Assembly (NCBI RefSeq): GCF_001613005.1
Contig: NZ_BDBN01000082.1
Span: 1-43,865, forward strand
Length of the DNA: 43,865 nt
Reading direction: 5' to 3'
DNA from: Nocardia nova NBRC 15556
GTDB lineage: Bacteria; Actinomycetota; Actinomycetes; Mycobacteriales; Mycobacteriaceae
Made by a program: the position numbers and the translations under genes. The notes beneath the pieces were generated by a model that was not told the DNA's origin, did not search any database, and saw only the letters and a list, made by a program, of their open reading frames with translations. Positions 16,147-24,166 of this stretch are shown here, piece after piece. Position 1 is the stretch's first letter. Every line of letters begins with the position of its first letter.

Positions 16147-16968
16147 TTATGTCCTTCCCCGTGCGTTGAACATGCCTCGGTTGAGCCGGGTCACCAGATT
16201 CCGCGGGATCAGCCCGGCGACGGTGGTGAGCACCTTGTACTGCACCCCGGGCACACTGATCACCCGGTCCTTCTCCAAATCCTGCAGCGAACCGGACACC
16301 ACCTGATCGACGTCGAGCCACATCGGCTTCGGTAGCGACGACATCTCGATTCCGGCACGCTCGTGAAATTCCGTGTGCACGAATCCCGGGCACAGCGCCT
16401 GCACCCGGACCCCGGTCCCGGCCAGTCCGCCGGCCAGGCCCTCAGTCAAGGATATGACGTAGGCCTTGGAGGCCGAATAGGTCGAGCCGCGGCCCGGTAC
16501 CAGCCCGGCCACACTGGCGACATTGACCACCGAACCCTTGGCGGCGGCGATCATCGGCGGCAGTGCGGCACGCGTCAATTGCAGCACCGCGGTGACATTG
16601 ACATCCAGTTGGGCCTGCAATTCCCGCGGATCCACGGTCCAGAACTCACCCGAGATACCGAATCCGGCATTGTTGACCAGGAAGTCCACGCCCTCGCCGA
16701 GCCGTTCGGCGACGGTGTTTCGGTCCTGCTCGCGCGCCAGATCCGCGGCCAGGATCTCGCTGCGGGTATCGAAGCGGTGCTGCAATTCCGCGGCGAGGGC
16801 GGTCAAGCGTTGCTCGTCGCGCGCCACCAGCACCAGGTCGTAGCCGAGGGAAGCCAGGCGGGTGGCGTAGCCCTGGCCGATACCGGAGGTCGGTCCGGTC
16901 ACCAGGGCGACCGGACGGGTGGCACCGGGGAGGCGTGCGGCGCCCGGATCTGCGGGGCTATCGGTCAT
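16147..16968 (-). CDS. Short-chain dehydrogenase/reductase
   Basis: A 273-residue NAD(P)-dependent oxidoreductase of the classical SDR type. It has the cofactor motif TGPTSGIGQG (TGxxxGxG), the NNAG box in FLVNNAGFGISGEF, the catalytic Ser in VVNVASVAG and the YSASK motif giving the catalytic Tyr and Lys. The C-terminal PKPMWLDVDQVV segment and the predicted hydrophobic end resemble SDRs acting on lipids, but the substrate is unknown. It lies directly upstream of pyrE and downstream of the TtfA-like gene, on the same strand. Confidence 0.9.
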   Translation of the reverse strand: MTDSPADPGAARLPGATRPVALVTGPTSGIGQGYATRLASLGYDLVLVARDEQRLTALAAELQHRFDTRSEILAADLAREQDRNTVAERLGEGVDFLVNNAGFGISGEFWTVDPRELQAQLDVNVTAVLQLTRAALPPMIAAAKGSVVNVASVAGLVPGRGSTYSASKAYVISLTEGLAGGLAGTGVRVQALCPGFVHTEFHERAGIEMSSLPKPMWLDVDQVVSGSLQDLEKDRVISVPGVQYKVLTTVAGLIPRNLVTRLNRGMFNARGRT

Positions 16969-17002
16969 GGGTCGTCAACCACCTAGTGTCGGGCGGATAA
17001 TC

Positions 17003-17032
17003 CCGGTGCCCGGACACCGGTTCGCGAACCGG
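17003..17032. promoter_or_regulatory. Overlapping inverted repeats between TtfA-like gene and SDR gene
   Basis: CCGGTG at 17003-17008 pairs with CACCGG at 17015-17020. This overlaps a perfect 16-bp palindrome (CCGGTTCGCGAACCGG) at 17017-17032. The site could be the TtfA-like gene's terminator or an operator for the SDR-pyrE pair. Only the symmetry is seen. Confidence 0.4.
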
Positions 17033-17037
17033 ACCGG

Positions 17038-18384
17038 TCACCGCGGTGCGGGGCCCTGATAGGGACGGAACCCCGGATGGAACGGACCGCCCGGCCGCTG
17101 CGGCAGCTCGTCCTCGGCCTGCGGTTCATCGGAATCCGCTGCGGCCGAATCGTTTTCCTCGTCCTCGAGGAATTCCTCGGCGGGCGGCCAGTTACGGCGG
17201 ACCCGGTTGCGGGGATCCGGCACCACCGCGAGCGCCGGGCGGCGCGGCGGCTGCTGCTCGGCCTCGCCCGCGAGATCGCCGACCGGCGCGGCGATCACAC
17301 CGGACTCGCGGTCCGCCGAATCGGATGCCGGGCGCTCACCGGAGTTACGAGTGTCGCCGGGGCGAGCGTCGCCGGGGCGGGGGCCGGCCGGTGCGTCGGT
17401 GCCGCCACGTGCGATGTTCCCGCGGTCGATGCCGTCCACGTTCTCGTGCGCGAACCGGCTCCGGCCGCCGTGTGCGTCGCCGTCCCGGGGCCCGGATGCG
17501 CGCTCGTCACGGAAATCGCGGTCGTCGTCGAACCGGTCGCCTGGACCTTGCTCGTCGTCGAACTCGTCGTCTTCATAGCGCTCGAACCGGTCGCCGTAAT
17601 CCTGATCGCGGAAGTCGCGGTCGGCCCGGTCGTCGTAGCTCTGATCCCGGTAGCTCTGGTCGGCATAGCCCTGCTCGCGGTAGCCCTGGTCGGCTTCACC
17701 GGGTTCCTCGGCATTCGGGCGCGGACGACCGGGATCGTGCTGATCGGATTCCAGGCGGCCGCGGTCGCCGCCGGCCACCGGCGGCAGCACGTGCAGCAGA
17801 CCCGAGAGCCGCAGCACGGCATCGATCGCGGCCTCCCAATCCTTGGACGCGGTGCCGACCGGCAACATGCCCAGCGTCCAGTTGCCCTCACTCCACAACT
17901 GCTGCACGGTATGCGGCAGTGTTTCGATGAAGTGGACCATCCGCTGGTCGACGGCGTGGCGGGCGACGTCCGGATTGGTGGCGAAGACCACGCGGTCGCC
18001 GATCGCGCCGAGCAGTTCCAGATCGGCGTCCTTGGGCGGGGCGGCGGTTTTCAGGCGCAGGTCGATATCGATGTCCGAGCCGATCTGGCGGCGCACGGCG
18101 ACCAGCGTCGCGGCGTCCTCCAGATCGAACAGAACGAACTTCTCGCCCTTGCGATTACCGGAAACCACATCGATCGCGGACAGATACCCCAGTTTGGCCA
18201 TCGCGCCCCGCCGCCATGTCGATGCCAGCGAAGGTTCGACCGAAACGTAGGTGTATCCCTGGGATTTGGCCCAGACCTGCCGTACGTGTCCGGTCCGCTG
18301 CCGCTGCACGCGATCGAAATACAGCAGTACGATCGCACCTACCAGTGCGATCGCCGCGAGGCCGAACCAGATTGCTGCTGTCAT
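17038..18384 (-). CDS. ttfA: TtfA-like mycolate (TMM) transport factor with long disordered tail
   Basis: The N-terminus has one membrane helix (AIWFGLAAIALVGAIVLLYF, residues 4-23) and a cytoplasmic domain (about 30-205; GYTYVSVEPSLASTWRRGAM, GEKFVLFDLEDAATL, LWSEGNWTLGMLPVGTASKD). This is the arrangement of TtfA, the accessory factor reported to work with MmpL3 in trehalose monomycolate transport. Position next to pyrE and clpB matches Rv0383c. After about residue 205 the protein is low complexity for some 240 residues: Asp/Arg/Tyr/Gln-rich pseudo-repeats (REQGY, ADQSY, RDQSY, DFRDQDY) then Arg/Gly/Pro/Glu-rich sequence. At 448 residues it is much longer than the roughly 280 I recall for the M. 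tuberculosis protein. I prefer ATG 18384; the frame extends 10 codons further upstream. Confidence 0.75.
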   Translation of the reverse strand: MTAAIWFGLAAIALVGAIVLLYFDRVQRQRTGHVRQVWAKSQGYTYVSVEPSLASTWRRGAMAKLGYLSAIDVVSGNRKGEKFVLFDLEDAATLVAVRRQIGSDIDIDLRLKTAAPPKDADLELLGAIGDRVVFATNPDVARHAVDQRMVHFIETLPHTVQQLWSEGNWTLGMLPVGTASKDWEAAIDAVLRLSGLLHVLPPVAGGDRGRLESDQHDPGRPRPNAEEPGEADQGYREQGYADQSYRDQSYDDRADRDFRDQDYGDRFERYEDDEFDDEQGPGDRFDDDRDFRDERASGPRDGDAHGGRSRFAHENVDGIDRGNIARGGTDAPAGPRPGDARPGDTRNSGERPASDSADRESGVIAAPVGDLAGEAEQQPPRRPALAVVPDPRNRVRRNWPPAEEFLEDEENDSAAADSDEPQAEDELPQRPGGPFHPGFRPYQGPAPR

Positions 18385-18489
18385 CGCACCTGAGTCTAGT
18401 GGGTTCGGGTGCAATTGCTCGCGCCCGTTCGTCCCGCGGTTCGCGCCTGCCTTCCGACGTCACACCCCCGAGCGGGCACGGCGGAGGCG

Positions 18490-18526
18490 CCGCACCCGCG
18501 GCGTCGCACTCACGGCGCGGGTGCGG
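18490..18526 (-). terminator. Hairpin at the end of the alpha/beta hydrolase gene
   Basis: A perfect 11-bp inverted repeat (CCGCACCCGCG at 18490-18500, CGCGGGTGCGG at 18516-18526) overlaps the last codons and the stop of the hydrolase gene, with a 15-base loop. No T-tract follows. Confidence 0.5.
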
Positions 18527-19331
18527 TTGCCGAAACTCGTTGTGGGGCATCGTCGGCCGCCGCCTCGAGGAAGGTGCGCAGCAGCGCGGCGACCGCGGCG
18601 GGGTGGGTCACGGGCGGGGTGTGCGCGACACCGTCCAGCAATTCCAGCGGTTCCGCGCCGGGTAGCGCGGCGGCGAGGGCGGCGCCGGACGCAGCGGGAA
18701 TGGGCAGGTCGGCGCCGCCGTGGACGACCAACGCCGGGGCGGTGATCTCGGCGAGGCGGCCGGCGATTCCGTCGGCGCCCATCAGCACACCGACCGCGCG
18801 AGCGAGTCGATCGGCAGGCTGCCGTCGTATCCGGGCCAGCCAATGCTCGACCGCCGCGGCGTCACCCAGCAGCAGATCGAGAACCGCGCACCCGGTCGCC
18901 TCGACCGCACCGGCGGCGAAACCGTCCCGGATGCGAGCCATTTGTTCCAGCGCCGGGCCGGGGAACGGATCCGCGGCGGTATCGATGAGTGTCAAGCTCC
19001 GAATACGTGCCGGGGCCAGCAGGGCCGCCCGCAGCGCGGTGAATCCGCCCTGCGAGTGACCGACGATGTGAGCGGCCGGCACGTCGAGCGCGTCCAGGAC
19101 GCTCAGGGCGTCGCGCGCGGCGTCCCAATAGGTGAAGGGCAGACCGTCGTCCTCGGTATCACCGTGCAGCCGGAAGTCGAAGCGGATGCTGCGGTAGCCG
19201 GAGAGGTTCGAGACGACGCCGTCCCACATGGTCGAGTCCATGAGGTTGCCGTGCAAGAAGAGTACGGCCGGGCCGGTGCCGCCGGAGTCGCGGAGATGGA
19301 AGCTCCGGGCGAGGGTGGCGAGGGTGTTCAT
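18510..19331 (-). CDS. Alpha/beta-fold hydrolase
   Basis: A 273-residue alpha/beta hydrolase. It shows the oxyanion-hole motif FLHGNLMDSTMW, the nucleophile elbow GHSQGG with the catalytic Ser, a late Asp in the VVHGGADLPIP segment and a His in GVAHTPPVTHP near the C-terminus. These complete a Ser-Asp-His triad. The substrate is unknown; esters, lactones or peptidase-like substrates are all possible. ATG 19331 follows a GGAG site. It is divergent from an AraC-family regulator with a 75-base shared region, which suggests the regulator controls it. Confidence 0.87.
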   Translation of the reverse strand: MNTLATLARSFHLRDSGGTGPAVLFLHGNLMDSTMWDGVVSNLSGYRSIRFDFRLHGDTEDDGLPFTYWDAARDALSVLDALDVPAAHIVGHSQGGFTALRAALLAPARIRSLTLIDTAADPFPGPALEQMARIRDGFAAGAVEATGCAVLDLLLGDAAAVEHWLARIRRQPADRLARAVGVLMGADGIAGRLAEITAPALVVHGGADLPIPAASGAALAAALPGAEPLELLDGVAHTPPVTHPAAVAALLRTFLEAAADDAPQRVSATAPAP

Positions 19332-19406
19332 CGTGCTCCGTTCTGGTCGGATATCTCCATCCCACTCCGCTCAGGACGCCATGACGAGGTAGTTTTACGA
19401 CCAGTC

Positions 19407-20234
19407 ATGGTCGAAACAGGTCAACACGTACTCGGCGTCGGCTACGCACCCGCTGCTGCGGGCCGTGCGGTCGAGCTGCGGCGCCTCCCGGATGTTTTCC
19501 GGGGCGTGGTGCGGCACCGGCCGGTTCGCCCGGATTTCCACGTCGTCGGTGTGATCACCGGTGGCGCGGGCCGCCATGCCGTCGACTTTCGGCCGGACGA
19601 TCTGGCCGCGGGCGCGGTGTTCTGGTTGCGGCCCGGACAGGTTCATCAGGTGCTCGATGCCGACCGGCTGCACGGAACGGCGATCCTGTTCACCCCCGAC
19701 GCCCTCGCCCCCGGCAATCGGATCGCGACGTTCGCCGACGATGCGGTCCGGCCGAGCCGATGGGCGGTGGATCCGCGAGATCCGCACGTCACGACGGCAC
19801 TGCGACATCTGGAATTGGTGCTCGCCGCGCCGTCGTGCGCTCGCGATATCGCCGACGCACTTCGCCTGGCGCTCACCCCACTGGTGGCCGCGGCGCCGGG
19901 GGCTGCGGCGGACAACGGGCCGGTGTCCGCGGTCTTCGCGCGTTTCGCGGCGGCGGTCGAAGCCGAATTTCCCCGACGGCATCGGGTCGGCGACTACGAG
20001 CGAGCCGTGCACGCCGGCACCAAGACCATCGACCGGTCGGTGCGCCGGGCCCGGGGTATCAGCGCGAAGCGGTATCTCGACGAACGACTGGCGCTGGAAG
20101 CCCGCCGCCGCCTGGCCACCACCGACGTCACCGTCGCAGCGCTGGCGCGCGAACTCGGTTTCTCCGAGGCCACCAACTTCGTGAAGTTCTACCGCCGCAT
20201 GACCGGCACGACCCCCGCCTCCGTGCGGCAGTGA
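19407..20234 (+). CDS. AraC-family transcriptional regulator
   Basis: The 275 residues comprise an N-terminal cupin-like ligand-binding part (GAVFWLRPGQVHQVLDADRL is the AraC arm/cupin segment) and a C-terminal double helix-turn-helix (GISAKRYLDERLALEARRRL, then TVAALARELGFSEATNFVKF and the closing FYRRMTGTTPASVR). That last segment is the AraC signature. ATG 19407 is chosen because the cupin domain begins soon after; the open frame runs much further upstream only as antisense to the hydrolase. It probably regulates the divergent alpha/beta hydrolase gene. The inducer is unknown. Confidence 0.88.
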   Translation: MVETGQHVLGVGYAPAAAGRAVELRRLPDVFRGVVRHRPVRPDFHVVGVITGGAGRHAVDFRPDDLAAGAVFWLRPGQVHQVLDADRLHGTAILFTPDALAPGNRIATFADDAVRPSRWAVDPRDPHVTTALRHLELVLAAPSCARDIADALRLALTPLVAAAPGAAADNGPVSAVFARFAAAVEAEFPRRHRVGDYERAVHAGTKTIDRSVRRARGISAKRYLDERLALEARRRLATTDVTVAALARELGFSEATNFVKFYRRMTGTTPASVRQ

Positions 20235-20266
20235 CGACGATCCCGCCGCAGCGATGCGGAGGCGGA

Positions 20267-21151
20267 TTACCTCGGCAACTGGGTGCTGATGATGATCTTC
20301 GCCTTGATGGACCCGTCCGGGTTCTTGTCGCCCTGCACGACCACCATGTCGCCCTGTTTCAGATCGGAGACCTTTCCGGATCCCATCGAGATCACCTGGG
20401 TCTGCGCGTCCGTGTGCACGGTGACCGAGTTGCCCAGCATCGACTGCAGCATGATGGTCGTTCCGTCGTTGCTGTTCACGGTCCCCATGGTCGCCCCGAG
20501 ACCGTCGATGTCGCCGAGGCCCGGTAGCTGCGGGAGGCTGGGTTGCGCACCGCCGGACGGGTTCGGCGGGACGACCGGTACGCGCGTCGGCGCGGGCCGG
20601 CCGGTGGCGGCCGCATCGGAGGACGAGGAGTCGTTGCCGGCGAGCAGCAGGCCCGCGGCGATGCCGCCGAGGACCACGAGAACGAAGACGGCCGCGGTCA
20701 GCGCGATCCACAGGCCGGTGCGGTGGCGCCGCGGCGGTTCGACGGGCAGTCCGGTCGGGCCGACTGCTCCCTGGGGGCCGGTGGGGCCGGGGGCGCCGGA
20801 ACCGTAAGGGGGGTATTCACCCGGTTCGCTGTACCCGGATTCGTAGGCGCCCCATTGGCTGTCGTAGGGCGGAAGTTCGCGGGTCGCGTTCGGGCCGGGC
20901 GATTGTTCGAAGTACCGGCCCTCATATTCGGGATGGGACGGGAATTCGTAGGGCGCGGTCTGTTCGTAGGGCCCGGGATGTCCGTAGGGGCGAGTGCTCT
21001 CGTACGGCCCGGGGCTCCGACCGTACGCTTCCGAGTATTCCGTCGTGTGGTCAGCGCCGTCGTCCGGATGCCGGCCCGATGCGCCGAGCTTCTCGGTCGG
21101 CGTATCGGGTGAATCCGGACGCTGCGCCCACGGGTCGCTCGGATTCGTCAT
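20267..21151 (-). CDS. DUF5666-like membrane-anchored protein with Pro/Tyr/Gly-rich cytoplasmic half
   Basis: About 294 residues. The N-terminal 140 are low complexity: Pro, Gly, Tyr and Glu-rich with repeated short pieces (YGRSPGPYE, YGHPGPYE, YEQTAPYE). A single membrane helix follows (GLWIALTAAVFVLVVLGGIAAGLLLAG, written in pieces: ALTAAVFVLVVLGGIAAGLL), then a Ser/Pro linker and a C-terminal beta-rich domain (about 215-294; MGTVNSNDGTTIMLQS, TDAQTQVISMGSGKVSDLK, GDMVVVQGDKNPDGSIKAK) that resembles DUF5666. The topology suggests an external beta domain on a flexible stalk. ATG 21151 and GTG 21157 are alternative starts. Function is unknown. Confidence 0.75.
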   Translation of the reverse strand: MTNPSDPWAQRPDSPDTPTEKLGASGRHPDDGADHTTEYSEAYGRSPGPYESTRPYGHPGPYEQTAPYEFPSHPEYEGRYFEQSPGPNATRELPPYDSQWGAYESGYSEPGEYPPYGSGAPGPTGPQGAVGPTGLPVEPPRRHRTGLWIALTAAVFVLVVLGGIAAGLLLAGNDSSSSDAAATGRPAPTRVPVVPPNPSGGAQPSLPQLPGLGDIDGLGATMGTVNSNDGTTIMLQSMLGNSVTVHTDAQTQVISMGSGKVSDLKQGDMVVVQGDKNPDGSIKAKIIISTQLPR

Positions 21152-21205
21152 GCTCACCAGGGTAGGTGCAGATCGGCGTTGCTTCAGCGAAGTGCGACAA
21201 CCTCG

Positions 21206-21249
21206 GAAACCTGCGCGGGCGGAATCCGAAACCTGCGCGGGCGGAATCC
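21206..21249. repeat. Two perfect 22-bp tandem repeats
   Basis: Copies occupy 21206-21227 and 21228-21249 and are identical. Each begins GAAACCTGCG and ends GGCGGAATCC. They lie in the non-coding gap between the DUF5666-like gene start and the clpB terminator. Confidence 0.9.
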
Positions 21250-21260
21250 GGCGGATACGC

Positions 21261-21297
21261 GGGGCGCGGTGTGCGATTCACTCACACACCGCGCCCC
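21261..21297 (-). terminator. Terminator hairpin after clpB
   Basis: A perfect 13-bp inverted repeat (GGGGCGCGGTGTG at 21261-21273, CACACCGCGCCCC at 21285-21297) with an 11-base loop, 28 bases past the clpB stop. A short T-run flanks it on the plus side only, so it may also act in the other direction. Confidence 0.7.
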
Positions 21298-21325
21298 TTT
21301 CATCGAATCCCGGACGGCTCGGTCG

Positions 21326-23893
21326 TCACCGTCCGACGATCAGCCCGTCGCCGTCGGGTGCGACGTTGACCTTCACCAGGTCGCCGTCGGTGACCTCACC
21401 GGCCAGCAGCTCCTTGGCGAGCGAATCGCCGATGGCCTGCTGGATCAGCCGGCGCAGCGGCCGGGCGCCGTAGACCGGGTCGTAGCCGCGCACGGCCAGC
21501 CAGAACCGCGCCGAATCGCTGACGTCCAGCTTCAGCCGCCGCTGCGAGAGCCGCTTCTGCAGCTGCGCCAACTGGATGTCGACGATGTTCTCGAGCTGTT
21601 CCTCGTTGAGCGCGGAGAACATCACCACGTCGTCGAGGCGGTTGAGGAATTCCGGTTTGAACGCCGAGCGCACGGCGTTCATCACGAACTCCTTGTCGCC
21701 ACCGGCACCCAGGTTGGAGGTGAGGATGAGGATGGTGTTGCGGAAGTCCACCGTGCGGCCTTGGCCGTCGGTGAGCCGCCCCTCATCCAGTACCTGCAGC
21801 AGGATGTCGAAGACGTCGGGGTGCGCCTTCTCGATCTCGTCGAACAGCACCACCGTGTACGGCCGTCGCCGGACCGCCTCGGTGAGCTGACCGCCCTGGT
21901 CGTAGCCGACATATCCGGGCGGGGCGCCGACGAGGCGAGCCACCGAATGCTTCTCGGAGTACTCGCTCATATCGATGCGGGTCATCGCGCGCTCGTCGTC
22001 GAACAGGAAGTCCGCGAGGGCCTTCGCCAGCTCGGTCTTACCGACACCGGTGGGTCCGACGAACATGAACGAGCCCGTCGGCCGGTTGGGGTCGGCGACC
22101 CCGGCCCGGGCGCGGCGCACCGCGTCGGAGACCGCGGTGACGGCCTCGGCCTGTCCGACCACTCGATGCCCGAGTTCCTCCTCCATCCGCAGCAGCTTCT
22201 GGGTTTCACCCTCGAGCATGCGGCCGACCGGGATGCCGGTCCACGAGGAGACCACTTCGGCGATGTCGTCCGGACCGACCTCCTCCTTGAGCATCATCTC
22301 GTCCTCGAGGCTGCCGCTGCCGGCCTTGCCCGCGTTCTTCTCGGCCTCCGCGAGCTGCTTCTCCAGCTGCGGGATACGGCCGTACCGCAGTTCGGCGGCC
22401 TTGCCGAGATCACCGTCGCGTTCGGCGCGCTCGGATTCACCGCGCAGCGATTCCAGCTGCTCCTTGATGGTGCGGACCGAGTCGATGGCCTGCTTCTCGT
22501 TCTGCCAGCGCGCCATCAGCTGGTTCAGCTTCTCGCGGTCGTCGGCCAGTTCCTGGCGCAACTTGTCGAGTCGCTGCTTGGAGGCCTCGTCGGTTTCCTT
22601 GGCGAGGGCGACCTCCTCGATCTCGAGGCGGCGCACCGCCCGTTCGACCTCGTCGATCTCGACCGGCCGCGAGTCGATCTCCATGCGCAGCCGCGAGGCC
22701 GACTCGTCGACCAGGTCGATCGCCTTGTCGGGCAGGAACCGCGAGGTGATGTAGCGATCGCTGAGGGTCGCGGCCGCCACCAGCGCGGAGTCGGTGATCC
22801 GCACGCCGTGGTGTACCTCGTAGCGCTCCTTGAGTCCGCGCAGAATGCCGATGGTGTCCTCCACCGACGGCTCGCCGACCAGCACCTGCTGGAAGCGGCG
22901 CTCGAGGGCGGCGTCCTTCTCGATGTGCTGACGGTATTCGTCGAGCGTGGTCGCACCGACCAGGCGCAGTTCACCGCGCGCCAGCATCGGCTTGATCATG
23001 TTGCCGGCGTCCATCGCCGATTCGCCGGTCGCGCCGGCGCCGACGATGGTGTGCAGCTCATCGATGAACGTAATGATCTGTCCGGCACTGGATTTGATCT
23101 CCTCCAGCACCGCCTTGAGCCGTTCCTCGAACTCACCGCGATACTTCGCGCCGGCCACCATCGCACCGAGGTCCAGCGAGACCAGCGTCTTCCCGCGCAG
23201 CGATTCCGGAACGTCCCCGGCGACGATGCGCTGGGCCAGCCCCTCGACGATGGCGGTCTTACCGACACCGGGCTCGCCGATGAGGACCGGGTTGTTCTTC
23301 GTGCGCCGGCTCAGCACCTGCACCACGCGCCGGATCTCGGTGTCGCGGCCGATGACCGGATCGAGTTTGCCCTCGCGCGCGGCGGCGGTGAGGTCCGTGG
23401 AGTACTTCTCCAGCGCCTGATAGGTGCCCTCGGGGTCCGCGCTGGTCACGCGGGTGTTGCCACGCACGGCGGTGAACGCCTCGCGCAGCGCGTCCGCGGT
23501 GGCGCCGTACTTCAGCAGCAGCTGCGAGACATCGGAGTCGCCTTCGGCGAGACCCACCACGACATGCTCGGTGGAGACGTACTCGTCACCGAGTTCGGTG
23601 GCGAGGCGCTGGCCGGCGGTGAGCGCGGCGAGCGCTTCCCGGCCGAGCTGCGGCTGCGTGGTGGCGCCGGTCGCGCGGGGCAGCCGGTCGACGATGTCCT
23701 GTGCCTCGCGTCGCACCGTTGCCGGGTCGACAGCGACAGCCTTGAGCAGGGGGGCGGCGATGCCGTCGGTTTGATCCAGCAGCGCCACCAGCAAGTGAGC
23801 CGGACGAATCTCCGGATTTCCGGCGGCCGAAGCCGCCTGCAGGGCAGCCGTCAGGGCAGCCTGAGTCTTGGTGGTGGGGTTGAACGAGTCCAC
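21326..23893 (-). CDS. clpB: ClpB disaggregase
   Basis: An AAA+ hexameric chaperone that rescues aggregated proteins together with DnaK, DnaJ and GrpE. Order: N-domain (about 1-145), first AAA+ module with Walker A GEPGVGKTAIVEG (about 205) and Walker B TFIDELHT, coiled-coil M-domain (about 405-525) that contacts DnaK, second AAA+ module with Walker A GPTGVGKTELAKAL (about 600) and Walker B VVLFDEIEKAHP. The 855 residues are full length. GTG 23893 is preferred over GTG 23899 because the GGAAGG site fits it and the protein then begins MDSFNPTTKTQAAL, as I recall for mycobacterial ClpB. A HAIR operator lies 84 bases upstream. Confidence 0.97.
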   Translation of the reverse strand: MDSFNPTTKTQAALTAALQAASAAGNPEIRPAHLLVALLDQTDGIAAPLLKAVAVDPATVRREAQDIVDRLPRATGATTQPQLGREALAALTAGQRLATELGDEYVSTEHVVVGLAEGDSDVSQLLLKYGATADALREAFTAVRGNTRVTSADPEGTYQALEKYSTDLTAAAREGKLDPVIGRDTEIRRVVQVLSRRTKNNPVLIGEPGVGKTAIVEGLAQRIVAGDVPESLRGKTLVSLDLGAMVAGAKYRGEFEERLKAVLEEIKSSAGQIITFIDELHTIVGAGATGESAMDAGNMIKPMLARGELRLVGATTLDEYRQHIEKDAALERRFQQVLVGEPSVEDTIGILRGLKERYEVHHGVRITDSALVAAATLSDRYITSRFLPDKAIDLVDESASRLRMEIDSRPVEIDEVERAVRRLEIEEVALAKETDEASKQRLDKLRQELADDREKLNQLMARWQNEKQAIDSVRTIKEQLESLRGESERAERDGDLGKAAELRYGRIPQLEKQLAEAEKNAGKAGSGSLEDEMMLKEEVGPDDIAEVVSSWTGIPVGRMLEGETQKLLRMEEELGHRVVGQAEAVTAVSDAVRRARAGVADPNRPTGSFMFVGPTGVGKTELAKALADFLFDDERAMTRIDMSEYSEKHSVARLVGAPPGYVGYDQGGQLTEAVRRRPYTVVLFDEIEKAHPDVFDILLQVLDEGRLTDGQGRTVDFRNTILILTSNLGAGGDKEFVMNAVRSAFKPEFLNRLDDVVMFSALNEEQLENIVDIQLAQLQKRLSQRRLKLDVSDSARFWLAVRGYDPVYGARPLRRLIQQAIGDSLAKELLAGEVTDGDLVKVNVAPDGDGLIVGR

Positions 23894-23963
23894 GATCACC
23901 TTCCTACGGTCGTCTCGCGTTGTGGTCGGTCGGGTCCGGGCGGTCCGACTCTTCTGAGTAGTC

Positions 23964-23990
23964 CAACGCGGTAGGAGTTGAGTCTGTTCC
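23964..23990 (-). promoter_or_regulatory. Putative SigH/SigR-type promoter of clpB
   Basis: Reading the minus strand, GGAAC (23990-23986) and CGTTG (23968-23964) are separated by 17 bases. This fits the GGAAC-N17-cGTTg type used by stress sigma factors SigH and SigR. The -35 element sits inside the HAIR spacer. Confidence 0.55.
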
Positions 23991-23997
23991 GCTCAAG
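23977..23997. promoter_or_regulatory. HAIR operator (HspR site) upstream of clpB
   Basis: On the minus strand the site reads CTTGAGC, a 7-base spacer, ACTCAAC. The HAIR consensus is CTTGAGT-N7-ACTCAAG (known for HspR), so the match is 12 of 14. It lies 84 bases before the clpB start and 170 bases before the divergent flavohemoglobin start. Confidence 0.88.
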
Positions 23998-23998
23998 T

Positions 23999-24027
23999 TT
24001 GACATATTTCAGGAACCTGTGGCCAAT
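23999..24027 (+). promoter_or_regulatory. Candidate promoter of the divergent flavohemoglobin gene
   Basis: A perfect TTGACA -35 (23999-24004) starts 2 bases after the HAIR site. A weak -10 (GCCAAT, 24022-24027) follows at 17 bases. The -10 is poor, so this is tentative. Confidence 0.35.
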
Positions 24028-24145
24028 CGTTTCACCCTTGGTGGATCTGGGTAAAGTGATCCGCTCATCACCGCACGACCACGGTTTTTTCGGGGATACT
24101 GGTCCGCGGGGGCCGACGACACGGCAGCTGTAGTCGGACACATTG

Positions 24146-24157
24146 AAGGAAAGGAAG
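24146..24157 (+). promoter_or_regulatory. Ribosome binding site deciding the flavohemoglobin start
   Basis: A purine-rich AAGGAAAGGAAG lies 9 bases before GTG 24167. This favours that start over the in-frame TTG at 24143, which the purine tract would follow. Confidence 0.6.
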
Positions 24158-24166
24158 CTCGACGTC

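Noticed and set aside
13570..16335. A very long plus-strand open frame over the YhhN-like, FabH and PyrE genes
   Set aside because: It is antisense to well-supported genes, is very Arg/Gly/His-rich, and has no domain. Long antisense frames are expected at this base composition.
18720..19406. N-terminal extension of the AraC regulator
   Set aside because: The frame is open upstream only as antisense to the alpha/beta hydrolase; the cupin domain begins after ATG 19407.
21179..23974. Plus-strand open frame of about 930 codons opposite clpB
   Set aside because: It mirrors the clpB codon pattern, contains no recognisable domain, and would overlap the terminator and HAIR site.
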